The notes under the pieces were generated by a model. The model did not search any database. It saw only the letters and a program-made list of their open reading frames with translations, and had not been told where the DNA came from. Positions 24,613-32,643 of a DNA stretch of 64,000 bases are shown piece by piece. The position numbers and the translations under genes are program-made. The DNA is from JAPSGM01 sp963777045 (GTDB lineage: Bacteria > Chloroflexota > Limnocylindria > QHBO01): assembly GCA_963777045.1 (NCBI GenBank), contig CAVZPD010000009.1, positions 124,001 to 188,000 of the forward strand, given 5' to 3'. Each line of letters starts with the position of its first letter. Within the stretch, counting starts at the first letter, position 1.

Positions 24613-25141
24613 CGTCGTCTCCCAGCAGCGCTGCCCTGCGCAGGGCACGGTACTGCAGGATCTTCGCATTGCCGTGGCTCACGCCCATTCGCTCGGCGGT
24701 CTCGGCCACGGAGAGCCGGTGCAGGAAGCGCAGCTCCAGGACGCGCGCGTATCGCTCCGGCAGGCGTTCGAGGAGCGCACGGACCCTGGTCGCCGATCTC
24801 TCGTCGTCGGGCTCCGGCTGGTCGCCGGAGGCGGGATCCATCGGCTCCCAGCCGGGAGCGACGTGGTCGCTGCCGATGACGGGCAAGCGGTAGAAGGCGC
24901 GCCAGTAGTCGGCGATGGCGTTCTGGGCTACGCGGTAGAGCCAGCTCACGATCTGCCGATCATCGCGGGTGGTATCAAGCTGTTCGACGGCGCGGGTGAA
25001 CACCTGCGCCGTGAGGTCTTCGGCATCGGGTCGGTTTCCTACGCGCGCATGGACGAACCGGTAGATCGCGACGACGTTGGCGTCGTAGATCTCCTCGAAG
25101 CGGCCGCGCTGGTCGGCGGGGCGGGCAACGGGGTCGGCCAT
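24605..25141 (-). CDS. ECF-type RNA polymerase sigma factor
   Basis: 178 residues. Region 2 is FEEIYDANVVAIYRFVHARV through DAEDLTAQVFTRAVEQL and WLYRVAQNAIADYWR; region 4 is LPERYARVLELRFLHRLSVA with helix-turn-helix SVAETAERMGVSHGNAKIL. It redirects RNA polymerase to a small regulon, probably under control of the overlapping Rieske/anti-sigma protein. ATG 25141 is preceded by TAGCAG five bases upstream on the minus strand, so the longer frame to 25417 is not used. The linker between the regions is acidic. Confidence 0.9.
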   Translation of the reverse strand: MADPVARPADQRGRFEEIYDANVVAIYRFVHARVGNRPDAEDLTAQVFTRAVEQLDTTRDDRQIVSWLYRVAQNAIADYWRAFYRLPVIGSDHVAPGWEPMDPASGDQPEPDDERSATRVRALLERLPERYARVLELRFLHRLSVAETAERMGVSHGNAKILQYRALRRAALLGDDDG

Positions 25142-25146
25142 CGTGT

Positions 25147-25152
25147 CTGCTA
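25147..25152 (-). promoter_or_regulatory. -10-like TAGCAG before the ECF sigma gene
   Basis: TAGCAG ends 5 bases before the ATG on the minus strand, consistent with a leaderless start. The sixth base departs from TANNNT, so this is weaker than the others. Confidence 0.3.
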
Positions 25153-25172
25153 CGCGGCCGGTTACAGCGACG

Positions 25173-25676
25173 CTACTCGTCTCCGCGCGGGCGGAGGGGT
25201 GCGAGGTAGGCGGCGACCTCCTCCAGAAAGCGCGCATCGGTCTCGTCGTAGGCCGACGGATCCGAGCCGTCGATGTCGATCTCGCCCACGACCTGGCCCT
25301 CCGCCAGGATTGGCACCACGATCTCGCTGCGGGTGGTGGCGAAGCAGGCCAGGTAGCGGGGATCGCCATTGACGTCGTCCACGATCTCGGTCTGGCCCGA
25401 TGACGCCGCCGCCCCACAGATGCCCTCGCCCAGGGGGATGCGTGTGTGCTCGGTCGCCTCCGGGCCGATCCACGGCCCGAGCACGAGCTCGCTGGCGGGC
25501 TCGTCGAGCCAGTAGACGCCGACCCAGTCGTAGTGGCTGAAGCGGTGGTGGAGCTCCTCGACCACCCGCTGGGCAGCCGCCTCCGGTCCAGGCGCCTCGG
25601 CGATCAGGGCACGGATCTGGTTCAGGGCGTCACCGTGCTCGACCTGGTGCTCCTCGATGCTGACCGGGTGGCTCAC
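25173..25676 (-). CDS. GAF-domain protein, free methionine-(R)-sulfoxide reductase-like
   Basis: 167 residues, essentially one GAF domain. LGEGICGAAASSGQTEIVDD, DPRYLACFATTRSEIVVPI and GEIDIDGSDP match the fRMsr family, in which the cysteines of the GVCG-like and IAC-like motifs carry out reduction of free Met-(R)-sulfoxide; both positions are Cys here. It may be that enzyme or a ligand-binding relative. GTG 25676 is 4 bases after the HxlR gene's stop, so the two are probably cotranscribed. Confidence 0.8.
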   Translation of the reverse strand: MSHPVSIEEHQVEHGDALNQIRALIAEAPGPEAAAQRVVEELHHRFSHYDWVGVYWLDEPASELVLGPWIGPEATEHTRIPLGEGICGAAASSGQTEIVDDVNGDPRYLACFATTRSEIVVPILAEGQVVGEIDIDGSDPSAYDETDARFLEEVAAYLAPLRPRGDE

Positions 25677-25680
25677 GGTG

Positions 25681-26082
25681 CTACTGCTGCGAGGCCCAGC
25701 GATCGGCCCAGCGGTCGATGCCGGTGATCGCCCGGCGCAGGTCGGCACCCTTCTGCGTCAGCGAGTACTCGACCCACGGCGGCGTCTCGGAGACGAGCAG
25801 CCGATCGACGAGGCCCTCGTCCTCCAGCATCTTGAGGCGCTGGGAGAGGGTGGCCGAATTCGCGCCGCCCAGGGCGTCCTGCAGCTCGCAGAAGCGCTGG
25901 GTCTGCTGACCGAGCTCGCGCACGATGCGCATCACCCACTTCTGACCCAGGATCGTGAGGGCGGCGGTGGCGGCGCACTCGGCACGCTGGGCGGCCGCGC
26001 GCCGTTCGGCCCGGGACCGGTGCGTCCCATTGGCGTGTCCGTTGGTCGCGCCGGCCTGCGGCGACGGTTGCCCGGGGTCCAT
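25681..26082 (-). CDS. HxlR-family transcriptional regulator
   Basis: 133 residues. After a polar N-terminus of about 45 residues comes the HxlR winged helix: AALTILGQKWVMRIVREL, RFCELQDALGGANSATLSQ and RLKMLEDEGLVDR, with the wing in PPWVEYSLTQKG. These regulators often sense electrophiles or oxidants, which would fit the fRMsr-like gene after it; that link is inference. ATG 26082 is preferred to 26121 because TACCGT (26093-26098 on the minus strand) lies just upstream of it. Confidence 0.86.
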   Translation of the reverse strand: MDPGQPSPQAGATNGHANGTHRSRAERRAAAQRAECAATAALTILGQKWVMRIVRELGQQTQRFCELQDALGGANSATLSQRLKMLEDEGLVDRLLVSETPPWVEYSLTQKGADLRRAITGIDRWADRWASQQ

Positions 26083-26092
26083 CAGGCGCCGA

Positions 26093-26098
26093 ACGGTA
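26093..26098 (-). promoter_or_regulatory. -10-like TACCGT before the HxlR gene
   Basis: On the minus strand TACCGT is followed by 10 bases and the ATG at 26082, giving a leader of only a few bases. Confidence 0.35.
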
Positions 26099-26139
26099 GC
26101 ACCGGCCCCGTGGAGGGTCAAACCAGCTCGGGACCCGCG

Positions 26140-26631
26140 CTACGCCTCGCGCAGCTCCTCCACCTCGCCCAGGTTGACGATGACCACCTCGTGGCGCGCC
26201 TCGCCGGCATCGCTCGCGATGACCGCATCGGTCAGGGGCAGGAAGGGCTGTGTGGCGCGCAGGAAGAGGTCGTCTTCGTACCCCGGCCGCAGGTGCGCGG
26301 TGCCGGTGACGATGTACTGCCCGATGCGAATGACGACCTGCTGCGTCTGTCGGTGCAGGCGCTTCTCCGGCGGGCTCAGGTGTGGTGGCGGGACGACCAG
26401 CAGCACGCTCTTCGGAGCCAGGCTCATCCAGTTTTCAGGCGCGGCAGCGTCGCCACCCTCGGGCAGGAATGGGAGCTCCTCTCCGCGCTGCAGGATGTCC
26501 GTGGTCCGCTCGGTGCTCGCCCGGACGTGGCCCGCGACCTCGATATCTCGGGTGTAGACGCGCATCGGCTCGAGCGCGGGTTCGTCGGCGGCTTCGGCGG
26601 TCTCCGCTTGGCGTCGGAAGAGTCGATCCAT
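26140..26631 (-). CDS. Uncharacterised protein with two similar halves
   Basis: 163 residues, no signal or membrane segment. Two halves share a pattern: TRDIEVAGHV ... DILQRGEELPFLPEG and IGQYIVTGTA ... DLFLRATQPFLPLTDA, i.e. a strand with V-x-G-x, about 15 residues, an L-x-R turn and PFLP. This looks like an internal duplication of a small beta domain. The ATG at 26631 follows GAGGACC as ribosome site. Role unknown; neighbours give no clear hint. Confidence 0.65.
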   Translation of the reverse strand: MDRLFRRQAETAEAADEPALEPMRVYTRDIEVAGHVRASTERTTDILQRGEELPFLPEGGDAAAPENWMSLAPKSVLLVVPPPHLSPPEKRLHRQTQQVVIRIGQYIVTGTAHLRPGYEDDLFLRATQPFLPLTDAVIASDAGEARHEVVIVNLGEVEELREA

Positions 26632-26771
26632 GGCAGGTCCTCTCGGCAGCGTCGCCATTCTGCCCCGCCCGCCGCCGCGACCACAAGGCGTCAGAGGTAC
26701 CACCCAGGCGTAGACCGGGACCCGGCAGTCCCGTTCGACCTCTTCTGGCTGCGGTCGTGCTCAGCGCGCAT

Positions 26772-26800
26772 TTGACGCTCCTGTGGGGAGTCCGCATAGT
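26772..26800 (+). promoter_or_regulatory. Promoter of the ccm operon
   Basis: TTGACG (26772-26777), 17-base spacer, CATAGT (26795-26800). Predicted start near 26807, about 27 bases before the ccmA ATG. This placement excludes the in-frame start at 26783. Confidence 0.65.
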
Positions 26801-26833
26801 TGCGGGACCCGCTGCAGCCCCGCTCGATCGAGC

Positions 26834-27601
26834 ATGCCCCAGACCACCATCTTCTCCGCACTTCCGAACAGCCCGCTGGTCCCGATCCCGGCCGTGGCGA
26901 CCCACGATGTCGCCCGGCTCTTCGGTGGCAGCGCCGCGCTCGCCGGCGTGTCGCTCAGCGTGGAGTCGGGACGGCTGGTGACGCTGGTCGGGCCGAACGG
27001 CGCGGGCAAGACGACCCTGCTGCGCATCCTGGCGACCTCCCTGCGCCCGACCTTCGGCTCGGCCTTGGTCGACGGCATCGACGTGGTGGCCCGCCCCGAG
27101 CTGGTGCGCGGCCGCGTCGCCTTCCTCTCCCACGCCACCGGCCTGTACGACGACCTGACGGCCGAGGAGAACCTGCGCTTCGCCGCCACCATGCTTCGCC
27201 GGACCGATGCTGACGCTCTCGTGCCCGCCACGCTGGCCGAGGTCGGCCTGACCCTCGACGCGGACCGACGCGTGCGCGGCTTCTCGGCCGGCATGCGCCG
27301 CCGCCTGGCACTGGCGCGGATGCTGCTGGCGGAGCCGTCGCTCGTCCTGCTCGACGAGCCGCACGCCGCCCTCGACGCGGCGGGAATGGACCTCGTCGAT
27401 CGCCTCCTCACTCGCTGGAGGGAGCGGGGGGCGACGGTCCTGGTCGCGTCGCACCACGCCGACCGCATCATGGACGTGGCCGATGGCTGGGCGCGACTCG
27501 ACGGCGGCCTGCTGGCCGAGACCGGCGGCGCCGGGATCGCGGCGATCCCTCCGGCCATGGAGCCGAGACCGGCTCCGGCGACGGCGATGGCGGACCGATG
27601 A
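26834..27601 (+). CDS. ccmA: Cytochrome c maturation ABC transporter ATP-binding protein CcmA
   Basis: 255 residues. Walker A GPNGAGKTT, the signature RGFSAGMRRRLALARMLL (LSGGQ replaced by FSAGM, as usual in CcmA) and Walker B LVLLDEPHAALD, then SHH. CcmA powers the CcmABCD complex that loads haem on CcmE and releases holo-CcmE. It is first of nine tightly packed ccm genes, with ccmB overlapping by four bases. A C-terminal Pro/Ala tail of about 20 residues is extra. Assignment to Ccm rather than another ABC system rests on the operon. Confidence 0.92.
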   Translation: MPQTTIFSALPNSPLVPIPAVATHDVARLFGGSAALAGVSLSVESGRLVTLVGPNGAGKTTLLRILATSLRPTFGSALVDGIDVVARPELVRGRVAFLSHATGLYDDLTAEENLRFAATMLRRTDADALVPATLAEVGLTLDADRRVRGFSAGMRRRLALARMLLAEPSLVLLDEPHAALDAAGMDLVDRLLTRWRERGATVLVASHHADRIMDVADGWARLDGGLLAETGGAGIAAIPPAMEPRPAPATAMADR

Positions 27602-28287
27602 GCACCGCGCGCGCCGAGCTGACGATCGCCTGGGCCATCGCCCGCAAGGACGCCCTGGCCGAGCTGCGGGGCAGGCAGGCGGCAGGCTCCACGCTCTTCT
27701 TCGCCGCGCTGGTCCTGCTGCTCTTCGGCTTCGCGCTCGGCCCGGACTCGCGCAGGCTGGCCGAGGCGGCGCCCGGACTCCTCTGGCTGGCCATCGTCTT
27801 CGGCGGGCTGCTGACCGTCGCGCGATTGCACCAGATCGAGACCGATGACGACGCGCTCGACCAGCTGGCGCGCTACCCCGTCGATCGGCGAGCGATCTAC
27901 CTCGGCAAGGCCCTGGCCGGCCTGTTGGCGATGGCCGTCCTGGGCGGCGTGCTGCTGCCGGTCGTCGGGATCATGTACTCGGTCGACCTCCTGGTGGCGC
28001 TGCCCGGCCTGTTGCTGACGCTGGCGCTGGGCGCCACCGGCTTCGCTGCGGTGGGGACCTTCTACGCCGGGGTGACCGTCCGCATGCGCGCGCGGGAGGT
28101 GATGCTGCCGCTGCTCATGCTGCCGGTGATCGCCCCGCTGCTGCTCGCCGCGGTGAAGGCGACCGGCGCGGCCCTCGCCGGCGACCCGCTGGGGGAGTAC
28201 TGGTCCTGGCTGCAGCTGCTGGCCGGATTCGACATCGTCATGCTGGTGGCCGGTGCTGCCGGTTACGGCTTCCTGCTGGAGGAGTGA
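27598..28287 (+). CDS. ccmB: Haem exporter membrane protein CcmB
   Basis: 229 residues, six predicted membrane helices; early amphipathic segment AWAIARKDALAELRGRQ and the cytosolic loop LDQLARYPVDRRAIYLGK are typical of CcmB. It is the membrane partner of CcmA. The start overlaps ccmA's stop (ATGA) and its TGA abuts the ccmC ATG (TGATG). Confidence 0.92.
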   Translation: MSTARAELTIAWAIARKDALAELRGRQAAGSTLFFAALVLLLFGFALGPDSRRLAEAAPGLLWLAIVFGGLLTVARLHQIETDDDALDQLARYPVDRRAIYLGKALAGLLAMAVLGGVLLPVVGIMYSVDLLVALPGLLLTLALGATGFAAVGTFYAGVTVRMRAREVMLPLLMLPVIAPLLLAAVKATGAALAGDPLGEYWSWLQLLAGFDIVMLVAGAAGYGFLLEE

Positions 28288-29027
28288 TGAAGACCCGCAT
28301 CCTTGGCGTCGCGGCGGTGCTGGCGGTGGTGGCGGCGGGCGCCAACGCGCTCTTCATCGTCCCGGCCGACCTCAACCAGGGCGATGCGCAGCGGATCATG
28401 TACGTCCACGTGCCGTCGGCCTGGCTCGGCTACCTCTCGTTCGGGGTCACGGCACTGGCCGGCATCGGCTACCTGTGGAAGCGCGACCTGCGGCTGGACG
28501 CCATCGCCCTGTCGGCTGCCGAGATGGGGGTCATGTTCACCGCCTTCGCCATCTGGGGCGGGATGATGTGGGCGCGCCCGATCTGGGGCGTCTTCTGGCA
28601 GTGGGAGGATCCGCGGCTCACCACCACCGCCCTGCTGCTGGCGCTCTACGCCGGCTACCTCCTCTTCCGGCGCCTGACCGATGATCCGCACCGCCGTGCG
28701 GTGCGTGCGGCGGTGGTCGGCCTGGTCGCTGCGGTCGACATTCCGATCGTCCACTTCAGCGTCGAATGGTGGCGCGGCCTGCACCAGGGGCCGACGATCG
28801 GCTCACCCGGGCGCCTGCTCAACCCGGCAGCCCCTTCCCAGTTCGTCATCGCGCTGGTCGCCATGGTGCTGGCCTTCACGCTGGCGTGGGTGTGGCTCAT
28901 GATCCGTCGCTACCAGCTGGCCAGGATGCAGTGGCAGTTGGAGGAGCACGGACGGATGGGCCGCCTCTCGGCAGCGCGACGCGCCTCGGCGGCATCGGTC
29001 CAGGCGTCCTCGGAGACAGCGCCATGA
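28287..29027 (+). CDS. ccmC: Haem-handling membrane protein CcmC
   Basis: 246 residues, six membrane helices with the WWD-type periplasmic haem motif WGVFWQWEDPR between helices 3 and 4, and flanking His in MYVHVPSAW and VDIPIVHFSVEWW. CcmC presents haem to CcmE. I use ATG 28287 (TGATG with ccmB, GGAGGAG ribosome site) rather than the in-frame GTG 28284. A C-terminal basic/Ala-rich cytosolic tail of about 35 residues is longer than usual. Confidence 0.93.
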   Translation: MKTRILGVAAVLAVVAAGANALFIVPADLNQGDAQRIMYVHVPSAWLGYLSFGVTALAGIGYLWKRDLRLDAIALSAAEMGVMFTAFAIWGGMMWARPIWGVFWQWEDPRLTTTALLLALYAGYLLFRRLTDDPHRRAVRAAVVGLVAAVDIPIVHFSVEWWRGLHQGPTIGSPGRLLNPAAPSQFVIALVAMVLAFTLAWVWLMIRRYQLARMQWQLEEHGRMGRLSAARRASAASVQASSETAP

Positions 29028-29185
29028 CTGATGTCTGGTTCGTGATCGCCGGCTGGGCAGTGATCGTCGGCGGCGCCGGGCTCTACGCCTTCACGCTGCT
29101 CGGGCGCCTGCAGGCGGCCAGGGAGCGCTCCCTGCGCATCCGACGCGCGTCGGACGAGGCTCCGCTCGACGAGGGGCGCGCGTGA
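29024..29185 (+). CDS. ccmD: CcmD-like small membrane protein
   Basis: 53 residues: one N-terminal helix (WFVIAGWAVIVGGAGLYAF) followed by a basic helix (RLQAARERSLRIRR), the standard CcmD plan. It sits between ccmC (ATGA overlap) and ccmE (GTGA overlap), exactly where ccmD is expected. CcmD helps release holo-CcmE from the CcmABC complex. Confidence 0.85.
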   Translation: MTDVWFVIAGWAVIVGGAGLYAFTLLGRLQAARERSLRIRRASDEAPLDEGRA

Positions 29186-29634
29186 CCGCTGCCCGGCCGA
29201 TTGCCGCGCCGGTACCGCCGCGCCGCCGCTGGGGGCTGCTGCTGGGCAGCGCCGTGGTGGCCGCCGTGATCGCCTGGCTGGCGTTCGGCGGCATCGGTGA
29301 TGCACTCGTCTACTACCAGACGCCCACCGAGCTGCTCGCCCGGCAGGATCCGATCGGCCAGGCCGTGCGCCTCGGCGGCCAGGTCAAGGCGGGGAGCATC
29401 GAGCGGACGACCAGCCACATCACCTTCGTGCTGACCGACGGCACCACCGACGTGACCGTCGTCAGCGACTCCCTGCCCACCTCGAGCTTCCGCGAGGGGA
29501 GCGGGGCCGTCGTGGAGGGATCGCTCAACGCCCAGGGCGCCTTCGAAGCGCAGCAGATCCTCGTGAAGCACGACGAGAACTACGTGGCGCCGAGCGAGGG
29601 CGCGGTGCCCTCGCACATCCCGGACGGCGGATGA
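29182..29634 (+). CDS. ccmE: Periplasmic haem chaperone CcmE
   Basis: 150 residues: N-terminal anchor (GLLLGSAVVAAVIAWLAF), an OB-fold domain (RLGGQVKAGSIE, ITFVLTDGT) and the haem site VKHDENYVAP, in which the His binds haem covalently and the Tyr four residues later is an axial ligand. GTG start overlaps ccmD's stop. Standard His-type (not Cys-type) CcmE. Confidence 0.95.
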   Translation: MTAARPIAAPVPPRRRWGLLLGSAVVAAVIAWLAFGGIGDALVYYQTPTELLARQDPIGQAVRLGGQVKAGSIERTTSHITFVLTDGTTDVTVVSDSLPTSSFREGSGAVVEGSLNAQGAFEAQQILVKHDENYVAPSEGAVPSHIPDGG

Positions 29635-31652
29635 TCCCGACGCTCGGTCACAGCGCGGTCGTGGTGGGCCTCGCCGCGACGCTCTTCGCGGCGGCTGCCT
29701 TCGGGCTGGGGGCGCGCCGCGACGACCCCGCGCTGGTCACGCTCGGCCGCCGCGCAATGTACGCGGCATTCGGGTTGGCGGCGGTCGCCAGCGCGGCAAT
29801 GGTCTTCGCGCTGCTCACCCATGACTTCAGCGTCGAGTACGTTGCGAACAACAACGCCACCACCACGCCGCCCTTCTACTCGGTCATCTCGCTGTGGGCC
29901 GCCCTGGAGGGATCGATCCTCTTCTGGACCCTGCTCGCCACGGGTTGGTCGGCACTCGTGCTGTGGCGCTTCCGCGACCGGCTCCCGGCGCTGGTGCCGT
30001 GGGTCGGCGTCACGCTCGCCCTGGTCGCCGCCTTCTTCTTCGCCGTCATGATCTGGCCGGGGGACCCCTTCGTGCGCACGACGCCGGTGGCCGCGCAGGG
30101 GAGCGGGCCGAACGCGCTGCTGCAGAACCACCCGTTCATGGGCCTCCACCCGCCGCTCCTCTACCTCGGCTACACCGGCATGGCCATCCCGTTCGCCTTC
30201 GGCATGGCGGCGCTCATCGCGCGCCGGACCGATGAGGCCTGGCTGGGAGTCGTCCGCCGCTGGACGCTGGTGCCATGGATCCTGCTGACCGCCGGGATCG
30301 TGGCCGGCGCCTGGTGGAGCTACGAGGTGCTGGGCTGGGGCGGCTACTGGGCCTGGGATCCGGTCGAGAACGCCGCGCTGCTGCCGTGGCTGACAGCGAC
30401 CGCCTTCATCCACTCGTCGATGGTTGCCGAGCGGCGCGGCACGCTGCGCGTCTGGACCCACGCACTCGTGATCGCCACCTTCACCCTGACCCTGGTGGGC
30501 ACCTTCCTGACGCGCTCGGGGGTGGTGCAGTCGGTCCACTCCTTCACCGCGTCGGGCATCGGCCCATGGTTCGCGGGGGCGATCCTGCTCACCCTCGTGG
30601 TGGCGCTGGGCCTGCTGGTCTGGCGGCTGCCGATCCTCGGCGACACGCGCGCGCCGGGACAGCCCATCAGCCGGGAAGGCGCGTTCCTCTTCAACAACCT
30701 CCTCTTCCTGGGAGTGACCTTCGCCGTCCTGTTCGGGACGCTCTACCCCGTCATCCGCCAGCTGACCAACGGCGAGCGGGTGAGCCTCGGCGCGCCGTGG
30801 TTCAACCAGGTCAACGCTCCCATCTTCGTCGCGCTGCTCTTCCTGATGGGCGTGGGCCCGGCCCTGCCGTGGGGTGGCGCCGGCTGGCGAACGCTGCGTG
30901 ACCGCTTCGCGGCACCGGTGATCGTCGGCTCGCTGCTGGTGGTGGCCGGCTGGCTCCTGGGCCTCGGCGAGCTGGTGGTCCTTGTGGCGCTCTGGATGGC
31001 CGGCTTCGTGGTGGCGATCATGGGCGAGGAGGTCGTCCGCGGGGCGTGGGCGCGGTCGCGTGCGCGCGAGGAGGCGCTGCCGGCGGCCGCGTGGCGGCTC
31101 GCGACTCGAAACCGGCGCCGCTACGGCGGCTACCTGGTCCACGCCGGGATCGCCGTCATGGCCGTCGCCATCTCGGTGTCGGCCTCGATGGGTCGCGACA
31201 CCACGGCGACCATCTCGCCCGGCGAGAGCATGCAGCTGGGCGACTACACGCTGACCAACCGCCAGCTGGTGACCGAGCCGCTGGCGTCGGACCCGCGCGT
31301 GATCGAGACGAGGGCCGAGCTGACGCTGGCCGGCCCGCAGTCGGGGGCCGTGGCGCCGGCACTGCGCGACTATCCGAACTCCGCATCGCTCATCGCGACG
31401 CCCGCTGTGCGCACCGCCGCCGGCGAGGACCTCTACATCACCCTCCTCGGTGCCGACCCGGCCACCGGCGAGGTCACCCTGCACGTCTTCATCAACCCGC
31501 TCGTCGCCTGGATCTGGATCGGCGGCGGCATCGTGGCCCTCGGCGGCGTCTTCGCCGCGTGGCCCGATCGCCGGCGTCGGGCCCTCGCAGCCGCTGGCGC
31601 TCCGGAGCCCGCCCCGCTCCCCCTGGGCGCCACCGGGAGTGCGGAGCGGTGA
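29631..31652 (+). CDS. ccmF: Haem lyase membrane subunit CcmF
   Basis: 673 residues with about 14 membrane helices. The WWD motif reads WGGYWAWDPVENAALLPW; the haem-ligand His residues lie in HPFMGLHPP, FIHSSM and VVQSVHSF. CcmF, with CcmH, attaches haem from CcmE to the CXXCH thiols of apocytochromes. The C-terminal periplasmic domain (about 540-640) and final helix are complete. Overlaps both neighbours by four bases. Confidence 0.95.
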   Translation: MIPTLGHSAVVVGLAATLFAAAAFGLGARRDDPALVTLGRRAMYAAFGLAAVASAAMVFALLTHDFSVEYVANNNATTTPPFYSVISLWAALEGSILFWTLLATGWSALVLWRFRDRLPALVPWVGVTLALVAAFFFAVMIWPGDPFVRTTPVAAQGSGPNALLQNHPFMGLHPPLLYLGYTGMAIPFAFGMAALIARRTDEAWLGVVRRWTLVPWILLTAGIVAGAWWSYEVLGWGGYWAWDPVENAALLPWLTATAFIHSSMVAERRGTLRVWTHALVIATFTLTLVGTFLTRSGVVQSVHSFTASGIGPWFAGAILLTLVVALGLLVWRLPILGDTRAPGQPISREGAFLFNNLLFLGVTFAVLFGTLYPVIRQLTNGERVSLGAPWFNQVNAPIFVALLFLMGVGPALPWGGAGWRTLRDRFAAPVIVGSLLVVAGWLLGLGELVVLVALWMAGFVVAIMGEEVVRGAWARSRAREEALPAAAWRLATRNRRRYGGYLVHAGIAVMAVAISVSASMGRDTTATISPGESMQLGDYTLTNRQLVTEPLASDPRVIETRAELTLAGPQSGAVAPALRDYPNSASLIATPAVRTAAGEDLYITLLGADPATGEVTLHVFINPLVAWIWIGGGIVALGGVFAAWPDRRRRALAAAGAPEPAPLPLGATGSAER

Positions 31653-32170
31653 GCCGCAGGAGCGTCCGCTGGGCCCTGCTGCCGGTGGTGGTGCTGCCGC
31701 TGGCATGGCTGCTGGTGGCGAGCCTCTCCCGGCCGGTCCCCACCGCCGGCGATGCGGCTCCGGCCTTCAGCCTGGTCTCGATCGACGGCGAGGTCGTCAG
31801 CTCGGAGAGCCTGGCCGGCCGCCCGTACCTGCTCAACTTCTGGGCGAGCTGGTGCCTCCCCTCCTGCGCCGATGAGCAGCCGGTGCTGATGGAGGCCCGG
31901 CAACGGTACGGCGACGAGGTGACGATCGTGGGTGTCCTCTACCGCGATACCCCGGCGGCCGCGCGCGACTTCCTCGCGACGTACGGCGACGGCGGCTGGC
32001 TGCAGCTCGCGGACCCCGGCGAGCGGCTCGCCACCGCGTGGGGCGTGAGTGGGCCGCCGGAGTCCTACCTGGTCGGTGCCGATGGCGTGGTCGTCGCGCG
32101 TCGCATCGGTCCCCTGACGAGCGACGAGATCGACGCGTTCTTCAGCCAGGCAATGGAGCAGGGATCGTGA
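31649..32170 (+). CDS. ccmG: CcmG/DsbE-like thioredoxin with a CXXXC active site
   Basis: 173 residues: N-terminal anchor helix, then a thioredoxin fold with LLNFWASWCLPSCADEQP. Family members have W-C-X-P-C; here an extra Ser gives Cys-Leu-Pro-Ser-Cys, three residues between the cysteines. The rest (IVGVLYRDTPAAARDF, GPPESYLVGADG with cis-Pro) is normal. It should reduce apocytochrome c disulfides for haem ligation. GTG start overlaps the ccmF stop. Confidence 0.9.
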   Translation: MSRRSVRWALLPVVVLPLAWLLVASLSRPVPTAGDAAPAFSLVSIDGEVVSSESLAGRPYLLNFWASWCLPSCADEQPVLMEARQRYGDEVTIVGVLYRDTPAAARDFLATYGDGGWLQLADPGERLATAWGVSGPPESYLVGADGVVVARRIGPLTSDEIDAFFSQAMEQGS

Positions 32171-32643
32171 GGCGCGGCCTCCTGCTTGGGTCGGGCCTGG
32201 CGCTGCTCGCCGCCGCGGCGGTGCTCGTGGCGCTCGCCGTTGCGCCGCAGGCGGAGCCGACGGCCGCGGAGCGGGTGCGCTCGCTGGCGGCCGAGATGCG
32301 CTGTCCCGACTGCCAGTCGCTCTCCGTGGCCGAGTCGAGAACGCAGGCGGCCACCGCGATCCACCAGGAGATCGAAGGGCAGGTGGCGGCCGGCAAGAGC
32401 GACGACGAGATCCGGGACTACTTCGTCGCCAGCTACGGCGAGTGGATCCTGCTGGCGCCTCCCGAGCCGCTGGTCTGGCTGCTCCCGGCCGCCGCACTGC
32501 TGGCCGGGCTGGGGGTCCTGTTGGCCTGGTACGCGACCGGCAGCCGGAGGGCGGCACTCCCGGCCGCTGATGGCGGCTCGCAGCCCGTCGCCGAGGCGGA
32601 TCGGCGTCGCGTCCGCGAAGAGCTGGAGGCGCTCGATGGCTGA
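32167..32643 (+). CDS. ccmH: Cytochrome c maturation protein CcmH (N-terminal redox domain)
   Basis: 158 residues: signal/anchor, then the three-helix domain with EMRCPDCQSLSVAES (family LRCXXCQ) and YGEWILLAPP, then a second helix (PLVWLLPAAALLAGLGVLLA) and a short tail. It works with CcmG and CcmF to keep apocytochrome c thiols reduced and positioned. GTG start overlaps ccmG's stop. Confidence 0.93.
   Translation: MRRGLLLGSGLALLAAAAVLVALAVAPQAEPTAAERVRSLAAEMRCPDCQSLSVAESRTQAATAIHQEIEGQVAAGKSDDEIRDYFVASYGEWILLAPPEPLVWLLPAAALLAGLGVLLAWYATGSRRAALPAADGGSQPVAEADRRRVREELEALDG

Noticed and set aside
29580..31706. 708-codon open frame opposite ccmF (and similar long antisense frames elsewhere)
   Set aside because: High GC with GC3 bias leaves antisense frames open; composition is His/Arg/Gly-rich with no family, and ccmF on the other strand is certain.
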